A stretch of 53,107 nucleotides of DNA from Parvibaculum sp. (lineage in GTDB: Bacteria > Pseudomonadota > Alphaproteobacteria > Parvibaculales > Parvibaculaceae). Below the pieces are notes generated by a model that did no database searches, was not told the DNA's origin, and was given only the letters and a program-made list of their open reading frames with translations. The stretch's first letter is position 1, and every line of letters begins with the position of its first letter. Below are positions 32,555 through 40,147 of the stretch, piece after piece. The DNA is taken from contig JAUXOE010000087.1 in NCBI GenBank assembly GCA_030682415.1, positions 1 through 53,107 on the forward strand, read 5' to 3'. The translations under genes were made by a program, and so were the position numbers.

Positions 32555-32959
32555 CTATATGCCGATCTTCCCGAAGAGGCCTGCATAGGCCGGACTGGCA
32601 AGATCGGGCAGCGATTGCGCCGCCACGACATCGAACCAGCCGAGTTCGGAATGTTCGTCATTGGCGAGCCGCGGCACGCCGCGCCATTCGTCGACGCGAA
32701 ACACCTGCATTTGAATCCGGTCGCCGAAAGCGAAATCGGCGAACGGAACAAATTGCGTCGCCTCGATGCCGAGCTCTTCTCTCAACTCCCGGACGAGCGC
32801 CGACACACTGTCCTCGCCGGGCTCGACATGACCGCCGATCACATCCCACATTCCCGGAAAACTGCGCCGGTGGGCGCTGCGCCGTCCGAGCAGCATTTTG
32901 CCGTCCCGCACCAGTACGGCGCCGACGATCCGGACGGGAGCAGGCGCGCCTTCATTCAC
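32555..32959 (-). CDS. Nudix hydrolase (MutT-like)
   Basis: A 134-residue protein with a full Nudix box at residues 42-65 (GGHVEPGEDSVSALVRELREELGI), with the REXXEE glutamates in place, and the flanking strand FPGMWDVIGGH. The substrate (a nucleoside diphosphate or damaged nucleotide) cannot be inferred. There is no helix-turn-helix. It is one of two unrelated Nudix genes in the window. Confidence 0.9.
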   Translation of the reverse strand: MNEGAPAPVRIVGAVLVRDGKMLLGRRSAHRRSFPGMWDVIGGHVEPGEDSVSALVRELREELGIEATQFVPFADFAFGDRIQMQVFRVDEWRGVPRLANDEHSELGWFDVVAAQSLPDLASPAYAGLFGKIGI

Positions 32960-32983
32960 GGTGCATGAGCATCCCGCGTCATC

Positions 32984-33202
32984 TCAAGGGCGCATAAACA
33001 TGAAGTCTTCGTCCGGATCGAGATGATCGGCCGCCTCGATCAGTTCGGCGCGAATGTCTTCCGGCTTGCGGATGCCGCGCCAGATGCGGACCGCCTGTTC
33101 GAACATGATGCGGGCGACGGCGTCGGTCGAGGCCTGCGCGGCCTCGGCCTCTTTCAGCATGGCCTCGATGTGGGGTTCGACAATATCGCGGGCGCTGGTC
33201 AT
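32984..33202 (-). CDS. Small hypothetical protein (72 aa)
   Basis: Acidic, mostly helical, with DIVEPHIEAMLKEAEAAQ, RIMFEQAVRIWRGIRKPEDIRAELIEAADHLDPDEDF and no signal. ATG 33202 is chosen; an in-frame ATG at 33256 lies upstream without family support. It is divergent from prfC. Not recognised. Confidence 0.6.
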   Translation of the reverse strand: MTSARDIVEPHIEAMLKEAEAAQASTDAVARIMFEQAVRIWRGIRKPEDIRAELIEAADHLDPDEDFMFMRP

Positions 33203-33361
33203 GGGTGTCTCCTGAATTTCAATGGCATGATGCCGCCATGCTCGCATGGCCTGCAACCGGCGGGCATCGGCCAGTTTGTCGCGGGGTGGCGGGCGCCGGT
33301 GCTTTCAGCTAGGTTCCGCCGCAAATTCATTCCGGAGACGGAACCCCCCGGAGAACGGACG

Positions 33362-34987
33362 TTGAGCATTTCCGAGACCGCAAGCCGTCAGGATCAGGGA
33401 TTGGCGAACGAAATCCGCAACCGGCGGACCTTTGCCATCATCTCCCATCCCGACGCCGGCAAGACGACGCTGACCGAAAACCTGCTGCTGAAAGGCGGCG
33501 CGATCCGTATGGCCGGTCAGGTGAAGGCCCGCGGCGACAACAGGCGCGCGCGCTCCGACTGGATGAAGATCGAGCAGGACCGCGGCATCTCGGTCACCTC
33601 GGCGGTGATGACCTTCGAATACAAGGGCATCGTCTGCAACCTGCTCGACACGCCGGGCCATGAAGATTTCAGCGAGGACACCTACCGCACGCTGACGGCC
33701 GCCGACAGCGCCATCATGGTGATCGACGCGGCCAAGGGCATCGAGGCGCAGACGCTGAAACTCTTCGAAGTCTGCCGCTTGCGCGACGTGCCGATCATCA
33801 CCTTTATCAACAAGATCGATCGTGAGGGCGTGAGCCCGTTCGAGCTGATGGACGAGATCGCCTCGAAGCTGGCGCTCGACACCGCGCCGATGGTCTGGCC
33901 GGCCGGGATGGGCGGCTTGCTGCGCGGCATCTTCGATCCCGAAAACGATCGCTTCATTCCCTACGAAAAGCCGGGCACCGAAAAAGGCGGCCCGGACAGC
34001 GAGCCCGAAAGCCTGACGGGCGACCGGATCGCGGAATATCTCGGCGCGGACGAGCTGAAGCATTTTCGCGAGGAGATGGAGCTTGCCCGCGAAGGCAATC
34101 CGGCTTTCGATATCGAGCAATATCGTGCCGGGCATATGACGCCGGTCTATTTTGGCAGCGCGCTTCGGAAACTCGGTGTGCGCGAACTGCTTGATGCTGT
34201 CGTCGCCTATGCGCCGCCGCCGCGCGCGCAGCCGACTGCAAGCCGCGTTGTCGAACCGGCGGAGCCGAAGGTGACCGGCTTCGTCTTCAAGGTGCAGGCG
34301 AACATGGACGCCAACCACCGCGACCGCATCGCCTTCATGCGCATCTGCTCCGGCAAATTCAAGCGCGGCATGCGGCTGAAGATCTCCGGTAGCGGCAAGA
34401 CCATCGGTGTCAACAATGCGATCCTCTTTTTCGCACAGGACCGCGAATTGCTCGACGACGCTTGTGCGGGCGACATTATCGGCATTCCCAATCACGGCAC
34501 GATCCGCGTCGGCGATACGTTGAGCGAGGGCGAGGATCTGATTTTCACCGGCATTCCGAACTTCGCGCCCGAAATCCTGCGCCGCGTCCGCCTTGACGAT
34601 CCGATGAAAGCCAAGCATATGCGCCGTGCGCTGGAAAGCCTTGCGGAAGAGGGTGTGACGCAAGTCTTCAAGCCCGAGATCGGCGCCAACTGGATTGTCG
34701 GCGTGGTCGGCCAGTTGCAGCTCGAAGTGCTGGCCTCCCGCATCGCCGCCGAATACGACATCAAGGTTCAGTTCGAGCCAGCTCCCTTCGAGACCGCACG
34801 CTGGGTTCAGGCCACGGACGCCGCCGAGCTGAAGCGTTTCCTCGATGCCCATCGCGGCAACATGGCGACCGATCGCGACGGCGCACCGGTCTTCATGGCG
34901 AAAAGCAATTGGGAGATCGGATACACGCTGGAGAAATGGCCGAAAGTAACTTTCTCGGCCACGCGCGAGCGGACCGCGGCCGTATAG
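33362..34987 (+). CDS. prfC: Peptide chain release factor 3
   Basis: A 541-residue GTPase that removes RF1/RF2 from the ribosome after peptide release. G1 HPDAGKTT, G3 DTPGHEDF, G4 NKID and the EF-G-like C-terminal domains (e.g. ESLAEEGVTQVF, VVGQLQLEVLASRIAAEYDIK) are all in order; length fits RF3 (E. coli 529). The start is TTG at 33362 with GGAGA seven bases upstream; the first residues read (M)SISETASRQDQG. The frame is open for 339 bases upstream without RF3-like residues. Confidence 0.95.
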   Translation: MSISETASRQDQGLANEIRNRRTFAIISHPDAGKTTLTENLLLKGGAIRMAGQVKARGDNRRARSDWMKIEQDRGISVTSAVMTFEYKGIVCNLLDTPGHEDFSEDTYRTLTAADSAIMVIDAAKGIEAQTLKLFEVCRLRDVPIITFINKIDREGVSPFELMDEIASKLALDTAPMVWPAGMGGLLRGIFDPENDRFIPYEKPGTEKGGPDSEPESLTGDRIAEYLGADELKHFREEMELAREGNPAFDIEQYRAGHMTPVYFGSALRKLGVRELLDAVVAYAPPPRAQPTASRVVEPAEPKVTGFVFKVQANMDANHRDRIAFMRICSGKFKRGMRLKISGSGKTIGVNNAILFFAQDRELLDDACAGDIIGIPNHGTIRVGDTLSEGEDLIFTGIPNFAPEILRRVRLDDPMKAKHMRRALESLAEEGVTQVFKPEIGANWIVGVVGQLQLEVLASRIAAEYDIKVQFEPAPFETARWVQATDAAELKRFLDAHRGNMATDRDGAPVFMAKSNWEIGYTLEKWPKVTFSATRERTAAV

Positions 34988-35023
34988 TCCGCTTAACGAC
35001 GCCAAAACAGGACCCGTCGACAG

Positions 35024-36178
35024 ATGATGCAGGGCATACTGACGAATCTCGAGGAATACTGGTATCTCGTCAGGGACGTCTGGAGCACTGGCGTTCTCGG
35101 CCACAGCATCGGCGATCTTCTGGTTGCGGCAGTAATCTTCGGCGCCTTCTATTTGTTGCGTGGCCTTTTCACCCGTTTTGTGCTGTCCATCGCCGATCGG
35201 TGGGTGGACAAGACGGAAACGAAAATAGACAACTACATCAGGGACGCGATCCGTAACCCGCTGCGCTTTCTCTTTTTCGCGCTTGGGTTTTTCTTTGCGA
35301 CAGAGTATCTCGCTTTCGAGAATGTGGCGCGCGACTTCACCGAGAATCTAAATCGTACACTGATCATCGTCGCGATCTTCTGGGCGCTTTACAATTGCGT
35401 CGGACCCGTCAGCCAGGGAATGAAGAAGCTCGAACGGCTGCTGACGCCTGAAATCCTCGAATGGCTGATTGCGGGCGCGAAAACCGCGGTCGTTCTGATT
35501 GCCGGCGCAACGATCCTGCAGACCTGGGGTATTCAGGTGGCGCCGATCATCGCCGGGCTTGGCCTTTTCGGCGTTGCGGTGGCGCTGGGCGCGCAGGACC
35601 TCTTCAAGAACCTGATCGGCGGCATGTCGATCCTGATCGAACGGCGCTTCGGCATTGGCGACTGGATCAAGGTCGACGGCATCGTCGAGGGCACGGTCGA
35701 AAAGATCGGTTTCCGTTCGACCCATGTGCGCCGTTTCGACCGGGCGCCGGTCTTCGTGCCGAACCAGCAGCTCTCCGACCACGCGGTGACGAACTTTACC
35801 GCCATGACCTATCGCCGTATTTCATGGCTGATCGGCGTCGAATACCGGACGACGCATGACCAGCTTCGGCAGATTTGCGGCGATATCGAGGCCTATCTGA
35901 CCTCGACGGAAGACTTCGTGCAGCCGCCGCTGGCGCCACTCTTTGTGCGCATCGACAGCTTCGGACCTTCCTCCATCGACATCATGGTCTATTGCTTCAC
36001 CCACACGACCGTCTGGGGCGAATGGCTTGCCGTGAAGGAAGCGCTGGCCTATCGGATCAAACAGATCGTCGAAGGTTCCGGTACCGGCTTTGCCTTTCCG
36101 AGCCGCTCGATCTATGTCGAGACCATGCCCCCTGCGCCGGAAGTGATTGCGGCAAGGCAGGGCACGAGCGGGCGCTGA
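35024..36178 (+). CDS. Mechanosensitive ion channel, MscS family
   Basis: A 384-residue channel. N-terminal hydrophobic segments (about 25-60, 78-98, 110-128, 160-180) precede the pore-lining TM3 with GLGLFGVAVALGAQDLFKNLIGGMSILIERRF (about 182-213) and the beta domain of MscS (GDWIKVDGIVEGTVEKIGFRSTHVRRFDRAPVFVPNQQLSDHAVTNF). C-terminal cytoplasmic part ends TMPPAPEV. It releases osmolytes upon hypo-osmotic shock. The gene follows prfC after 36 bases and may be in the same transcript. Confidence 0.93.
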   Translation: MMQGILTNLEEYWYLVRDVWSTGVLGHSIGDLLVAAVIFGAFYLLRGLFTRFVLSIADRWVDKTETKIDNYIRDAIRNPLRFLFFALGFFFATEYLAFENVARDFTENLNRTLIIVAIFWALYNCVGPVSQGMKKLERLLTPEILEWLIAGAKTAVVLIAGATILQTWGIQVAPIIAGLGLFGVAVALGAQDLFKNLIGGMSILIERRFGIGDWIKVDGIVEGTVEKIGFRSTHVRRFDRAPVFVPNQQLSDHAVTNFTAMTYRRISWLIGVEYRTTHDQLRQICGDIEAYLTSTEDFVQPPLAPLFVRIDSFGPSSIDIMVYCFTHTTVWGEWLAVKEALAYRIKQIVEGSGTGFAFPSRSIYVETMPPAPEVIAARQGTSGR

Positions 36179-36193
36179 TTCCATCGCTCGGCG

Positions 36194-37516
36194 CTATGCC
36201 GCGGCAACGGCCTCGTCGATGGCGGCTTTGAGGGCCTCGACCATGCGGTCGAGTTCGGCGTCGGAAACGATGAAGGCGGGGCCGAGACATACGATGTCGC
36301 GGATCGCGCCGGTGCCGCCGCCATAAAAGATGACGCCGCGCTTGAGGCCGGCGCCGATAACGCGCTGGGTGACGGCTGCGCTTTCATCGAAGCGTTCGAG
36401 CGTTTCGCGGTCCCGGACGATCTCGATGCCGCGCAGGAGACCTTCGCCGCGAATCTCGGCGACGTTCGGATGCTGCCCGAGCGCCGCTTCGAGGCGGGCG
36501 GCGAGTGCGTGCCCGCGCTCGGCGGCGCAAGCGACGAGATTTTCGTCTTCCATGATTTCGAGCACCTTGTCGGCCGCCGCGCAGGCGCCGGGATGTCCGC
36601 CATAGGTATAGAACATCAGCGACTGGCCGTGTGCGGCGAGCGGCGCGACGACATCTTCCGACGCGAACAAGCCGACGATCGGCGCATAGCCGCCGGCAAG
36701 CCCCTTGCCCGACACCAGAATGTCGGGCGCGATGTTGAAGTGTTCGCAGGCGAAAGCCTTGCCGGTGCGGCCAAAACCCGTCATCACCTCGTCGATGATC
36801 AGGAGAATGCCGTGGCGCCTGCAGATTTCCTGCACGCGCGGCCAGTAACGCGGACCGGGCATCAAGGCGCCGCCGGACGACCCGTTGATCGGCTCGGCGA
36901 TGAAACCGGCGATGCTCTCCGGCCCCTCGCGCAGCACCAGCGCCTCGAATGCGTCGGCGGCGGCGATGTCGAAATCGGGATGGTGGCGGCCAAGCGGCGA
37001 ACGCAGCGCATAAGGCGTCGGCGCCAGCGGCATGTCGGGAATGAGCCTCTCGAAGCCGCGCTTGCGCGCTTCGTGTCCGGCGATGCCGAGCGTGAACAGC
37101 GTCGTGCCGTGATAGGAGATGTCGCGGCCGACGATCTTCCACCGCGCCGTGTCGCCTTGCGCGCGGAAATGCTGGACGGCAAGACGGCAGGCGGCGTCGA
37201 CCGCTTCCGAGCCGCCGCTGGCAAGCCAGGTGCGCGTCAGATGCGGCGGCAGCCAGGCCCGGCGCAGGCGCTCCATCAGCCGCGTCCGCTCCGGCGTCAG
37301 GAAGGGCGGCACCGCATAGGACATCGAGGTCATGGCTGCGGCCGTCGCCGCGCCGACTTCCGCCCGCCCATGGCCGATATTCGAAACGATGGCGCCGCCC
37401 GAGGCATCGAGAATTTCGCCGCCGTCGCGCGTATGAAGGATGCAACCCTTCGCATGCGTCACGTCGATGGCGCGGGCAGACGGCACGAAGGGCCAGAGGG
37501 GGCTTTGGGTCGTCAT
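36194..37516 (-). CDS. Class III PLP aminotransferase
   Basis: A 440-residue omega-aminotransferase of fold type I. PLP-binding Lys271 in SGKGLAGGY, Asp in IIDEVMTGFGRTG, GGSEAVDAACRLA near residue 100, and the phosphate-binding YTYGGHPG. Amine donor and acceptor unknown; the group includes acetylornithine, GABA and beta-alanine transaminases. It ends 16 bases from the convergent MscS gene. Upstream, the D-amino-acid dehydrogenase diverges. Confidence 0.93.
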   Translation of the reverse strand: MTTQSPLWPFVPSARAIDVTHAKGCILHTRDGGEILDASGGAIVSNIGHGRAEVGAATAAAMTSMSYAVPPFLTPERTRLMERLRRAWLPPHLTRTWLASGGSEAVDAACRLAVQHFRAQGDTARWKIVGRDISYHGTTLFTLGIAGHEARKRGFERLIPDMPLAPTPYALRSPLGRHHPDFDIAAADAFEALVLREGPESIAGFIAEPINGSSGGALMPGPRYWPRVQEICRRHGILLIIDEVMTGFGRTGKAFACEHFNIAPDILVSGKGLAGGYAPIVGLFASEDVVAPLAAHGQSLMFYTYGGHPGACAAADKVLEIMEDENLVACAAERGHALAARLEAALGQHPNVAEIRGEGLLRGIEIVRDRETLERFDESAAVTQRVIGAGLKRGVIFYGGGTGAIRDIVCLGPAFIVSDAELDRMVEALKAAIDEAVAAA

Positions 37517-37693
37517 CGATATCGGGCTCCGGGCTGGATGGTATCGTCGAGGCGGTGGCCGAGTATGCAGGGCATTTTGGATTGGCAGAAGGTCTTGTCC
37601 GTCTGGCGTTCATTCTTTGCCGTCGCCAAAGCGGCGCGGCTTTGCTACCGGTAGGGCCCAATCGAACACCCGCATGTGCAAGGCAGGTCCGTC

Positions 37694-38968
37694 GTGAAAG
37701 TCGCCGTCATCGGCGCCGGCATTGTCGGCGTCGCCACCGCCTATGAACTCGCGCTGCGCGGCGCCGAGGTGACGCTGATCGAGGAACGCGAGGGAGCGGG
37801 CCTCGGCACCAGCTTTGCCAATGGCGGCCAGATGTCGGCTTGCGAAGTTGCGCCCTGGGCGGGACCGGAAATACCGGGCCTGATCCTGCGCTGGCTCGGC
37901 CGTGCCGATGCGCCGTTTCGGCTGCGGCCGAAAATGGACCCCGAACAATGGTACTGGCTGCTGCGTTTCCTGATGCGGTGCCGGGCATCGGCGCGGCGCG
38001 AACGCATCCCGCCCAATCTCGAACTGGCCTTGCTGACCCGAGCGCGTATGGCCGCCTATGAGGCCGGCTTCCAGGATGCCGGCCAGCGTTTCGTGTTCGA
38101 CCGGCGGGACAAGGGAATCCTGCGCGTCTTCCGTGCGGCGCATGGCTTGCGCGAAGCGGCGGCCGAGAGCGAAACCATGGCGCGGCTGGGTGTCGAACAG
38201 CATGTGCTGACGCCGGCCCAATGTGTCGAGCTCGAGCCGGCCCTGGCATCGGCGCTGCAGCGCGGCGAGATCGCCGGCGGGCTCCATTCGCCAAGCGATT
38301 CAAGCGGCGATGCGTATCTCTTCTCGAAACATCTGGCCGAAGCCGCCGCACGGCTTGGCGTCGGCTTTCTGACCGGCGCGCCGGTCGCGAACATCATCAT
38401 TCGCGCCGGCCGCGCCTGCGGGGTGATGACGGCGCAAGGTCCGGTCGATGCGGATGCGGTCGTCGTCGCGGCCGGCACCGGCACGGCGGCGCTGCTGAAG
38501 CCGCTTGGCCTTCGCAGCTGGATCTATCCGGTGAAGGGCTATTCGGTGACGCTGCCGGCGCCGGAAGGCAACGCACCCGAGGTCAGCATCACCGACGAAG
38601 CGCGCAAGATCGTCATCAGCCGTCTCGGCAATCGCCTGCGTGCCGCAGGCCAGGCCGAAGTCGGCGGTTACGGCCTGACACTGGAGCCGGCGCGCGCCGC
38701 ATCGGTGCTCAATGCGCTGACGAGCCTGTTGCCGCAGGTGGGGGCAGGCGCGGACGCCGCCGAATTCTGGTGCGGCCTGCGGCCGATGACGCCGGACGGC
38801 AGCCCGGTGATCGGCCGGCTGGAGCCTTTTTCGAATCTTTTCATCAACAGCGGCCACGGCACGCTGGGCTGGACGCTGGCGGCCGGCAGCGGCGCGGCGC
38901 TGGCCGACCTGGTCTGCGACAGCGCGCCGCAACTAGACCTAAGTCCTTTTTCTATAAAGAGATTTTGA
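37694..38968 (+). CDS. dadA: D-amino acid dehydrogenase (DadA-like FAD oxidoreductase)
   Basis: A 424-residue membrane-associated flavoprotein. N-terminal FAD motif VIGAGIVGVATAYELALRGAEVTLIEE, the substrate-domain segment SFANGGQMSACEVAPWAGPEIP, and a C-terminal FAD-binding GHGTLGWTLAAGSG. The reaction is oxidation of D-amino acids to 2-oxo acids with electrons to the respiratory chain. Start: GTG at 37694 gives the compact N-terminus; an ATG at 37676 adds six residues. It diverges from the aminotransferase; no alr or other dad genes follow. Confidence 0.87.
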   Translation: MKVAVIGAGIVGVATAYELALRGAEVTLIEEREGAGLGTSFANGGQMSACEVAPWAGPEIPGLILRWLGRADAPFRLRPKMDPEQWYWLLRFLMRCRASARRERIPPNLELALLTRARMAAYEAGFQDAGQRFVFDRRDKGILRVFRAAHGLREAAAESETMARLGVEQHVLTPAQCVELEPALASALQRGEIAGGLHSPSDSSGDAYLFSKHLAEAAARLGVGFLTGAPVANIIIRAGRACGVMTAQGPVDADAVVVAAGTGTAALLKPLGLRSWIYPVKGYSVTLPAPEGNAPEVSITDEARKIVISRLGNRLRAAGQAEVGGYGLTLEPARAASVLNALTSLLPQVGAGADAAEFWCGLRPMTPDGSPVIGRLEPFSNLFINSGHGTLGWTLAAGSGAALADLVCDSAPQLDLSPFSIKRF

Positions 38969-38978
38969 GTAATTTGGC

Positions 38979-39007
38979 GCATTGCAACCGCCATTTTGGT
39001 GCAATGC
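38979..39007. promoter_or_regulatory. Inverted repeat GCATTGCA/TGCAATGC upstream of phasin
   Basis: GCATTGCAACC and GGTGCAATGC pair with one bulged A around an 8-base loop. The right half includes the interrupted palindrome GTGCA-A-TGCAC. TGCA-rich operators are used by PhaR-type repressors, so a phasin regulator site is possible; it could also be a terminator of the dadA-like gene. Confidence 0.4.
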
Positions 39008-39018
39008 ACAAAAATAAC

Positions 39019-39047
39019 TTGACGCAGAGGCGGCGGTTAATTATCTC
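39019..39047 (+). promoter_or_regulatory. Candidate phasin promoter
   Basis: TTGACG (39019-39024), 17-base spacer, TATCTC (39042-39047) as a weak sigma70-like -10. It lies about 90 bases upstream of the phasin ATG. Confidence 0.35.
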
Positions 39048-39091
39048 ATGTTGCAGCGCACAAATCCGGCGCGCCGGTATGTGCTTGGAAA

Positions 39092-39110
39092 CGCTCGCGT
39101 GAGGCGAGCG
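39092..39110 (+). promoter_or_regulatory. 5'UTR hairpin of phasin mRNA
   Basis: CGCTCGC (39092-39098), loop GTGAG, GCGAGCG (39104-39110), ending 26 bases before the ATG. A perfect 12-bp palindrome CCGGCGCGCCGG lies just upstream at 39066-39077. Probably leader structure affecting stability or translation. Confidence 0.45.
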
Positions 39111-39136
39111 ACCACGCGATACAGGAGATTGAAACA

Positions 39137-39511
39137 ATGCCCGAAGCGACCCCCAAAGCCAAAAAGACCAAGACGACTGCGAAGCCGCGCGCCGCGAAGG
39201 CGTCGGTGAAGACCGCCAAGGCCGCCCCCAAGGCCGATGCGAAGAACCCGATCGAAGTGGCGTCCGGCATCATCGTGACGCTGGCCCGCACCAACTTTGA
39301 AGAATCGGTTGAGACCGCCCGCGCCGCGCTCAAGTCCGGCAGCATCAAGACGGCGGTGGAACTCCAGAACGAACTCGTTCGCGCCACCATCAAGCGGAAC
39401 ATCGACGCCGCCCGCGAACTCAACGAACTGACCGTGACGACCGTGCGCGAGGCCGTGAGCCCCTACGCCACGAAGTTCACCGAAGCCTTCGAGAAGCTCC
39501 GCGCCGCGTAA
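39137..39511 (+). CDS. Phasin family protein
   Basis: A 124-residue polyhydroxyalkanoate granule protein. The first 37 residues are rich in Lys, Ala and Pro (KAKKTKTTAKPRAAKAS), a histone-H1-like tail as in PhaF-type phasins that can bind DNA; the remaining helical part (VASGIIVTLARTNFEESVETARAALKSGSIKTAVELQNELV) is the phasin domain. It is preceded by AGGAG and followed at once by a strong terminator, so it is a single-gene, high-level unit. This links with the MaoC-type hydratase at 3585. Confidence 0.9.
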   Translation: MPEATPKAKKTKTTAKPRAAKASVKTAKAAPKADAKNPIEVASGIIVTLARTNFEESVETARAALKSGSIKTAVELQNELVRATIKRNIDAARELNELTVTTVREAVSPYATKFTEAFEKLRAA

Positions 39512-39566
39512 TTTCTACGCGAAGCACCAGGCAACGCTCGTCTGTTGAGTATTGTTGCGTAATCGG

Positions 39567-39604
39567 AAAGCCCGGCCCCTGAAAAGGGTGCCGGGCTTTT
39601 GTTT
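39567..39604 (+). terminator. Strong Rho-independent terminator of phasin
   Basis: AAAGCCCGGC (39567-39576) pairs with GCCGGGCTTT (39590-39599), with an inner CCCT/AGGG stem extension and GAAA loop, followed by TTTTGTTTG. 56 bases after the phasin stop. Confidence 0.9.
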
Positions 39605-39628
39605 GTTCATGCGCCGGAAAAGAAGCCG

Positions 39629-40147
39629 TCAGACCGCTTCGCGCGCTCCCGCACGCGCCGCGAGGCGCTGGCGCAGCGACAACACCGGCTGGCGGTCGTC
39701 GGATGCCGGCTGATAGGAGAAGCTGAACGCGCCGACGCTCTCGGCCCAGATGTCCGGCGTGATATTGTCGGCGACTTCCAGCGCATTAAAGCCGCAGCGA
39801 ACCATGAAGTGGAACTGGTCGCGCAGCACATTGCCGACCGCGCGCACCTCGCCCATGTAACCATGGCGCTCGCGCAGCAGCCGCGCATAGGAATAGGCGC
39901 GGCCATTGCGATAGGCCGGGAATTCGAGCGCAACGACCGTAAGCTTGTCGAGATCGCCGGCAATCGCCGAAGGTTCCTGGCCGCTCTTCAGGCGTACCCC
40001 AATGGGCGTGTTGCGCGCGGCGAGCGCCTCGCGCTCTTTCTGCCAGCGCTCAAGGCTGACAATGACGGCGCCTTCCGGCAGCGCATCCTCGTCGCCGACG
40101 GTCGCAAAATCGTCCGCAACGAACTTTCCGTTCCTAATGAGTTGCAT
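39629..40147 (-). CDS. DUF934 domain protein of the sulfite reductase operon
   Basis: A 172-residue DUF934 protein (MQLIRNGKFVADDF, then PEGAVIVSLERWQKERE, LEFPAYRNGRAYSYARLLRERHGY, GEVRAVGNVLRDQFHFMVRCGFNALEV). In alphaproteobacteria it always accompanies sulfite reductase and may hold or deliver siroheme or assist assembly; the function is not proven. It overlaps the cysI stop by 14 bases and is translated with it. The usual cysH gene does not follow; the next gene is the convergent phasin. Confidence 0.88.
   Translation of the reverse strand: MQLIRNGKFVADDFATVGDEDALPEGAVIVSLERWQKEREALAARNTPIGVRLKSGQEPSAIAGDLDKLTVVALEFPAYRNGRAYSYARLLRERHGYMGEVRAVGNVLRDQFHFMVRCGFNALEVADNITPDIWAESVGAFSFSYQPASDDRQPVLSLRQRLAARAGAREAV

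Noticed and set aside
33305-35104. 599-codon open frame opposite prfC
   Set aside because: Fully antisense to release factor 3 and lacks domain features; shadow frame.
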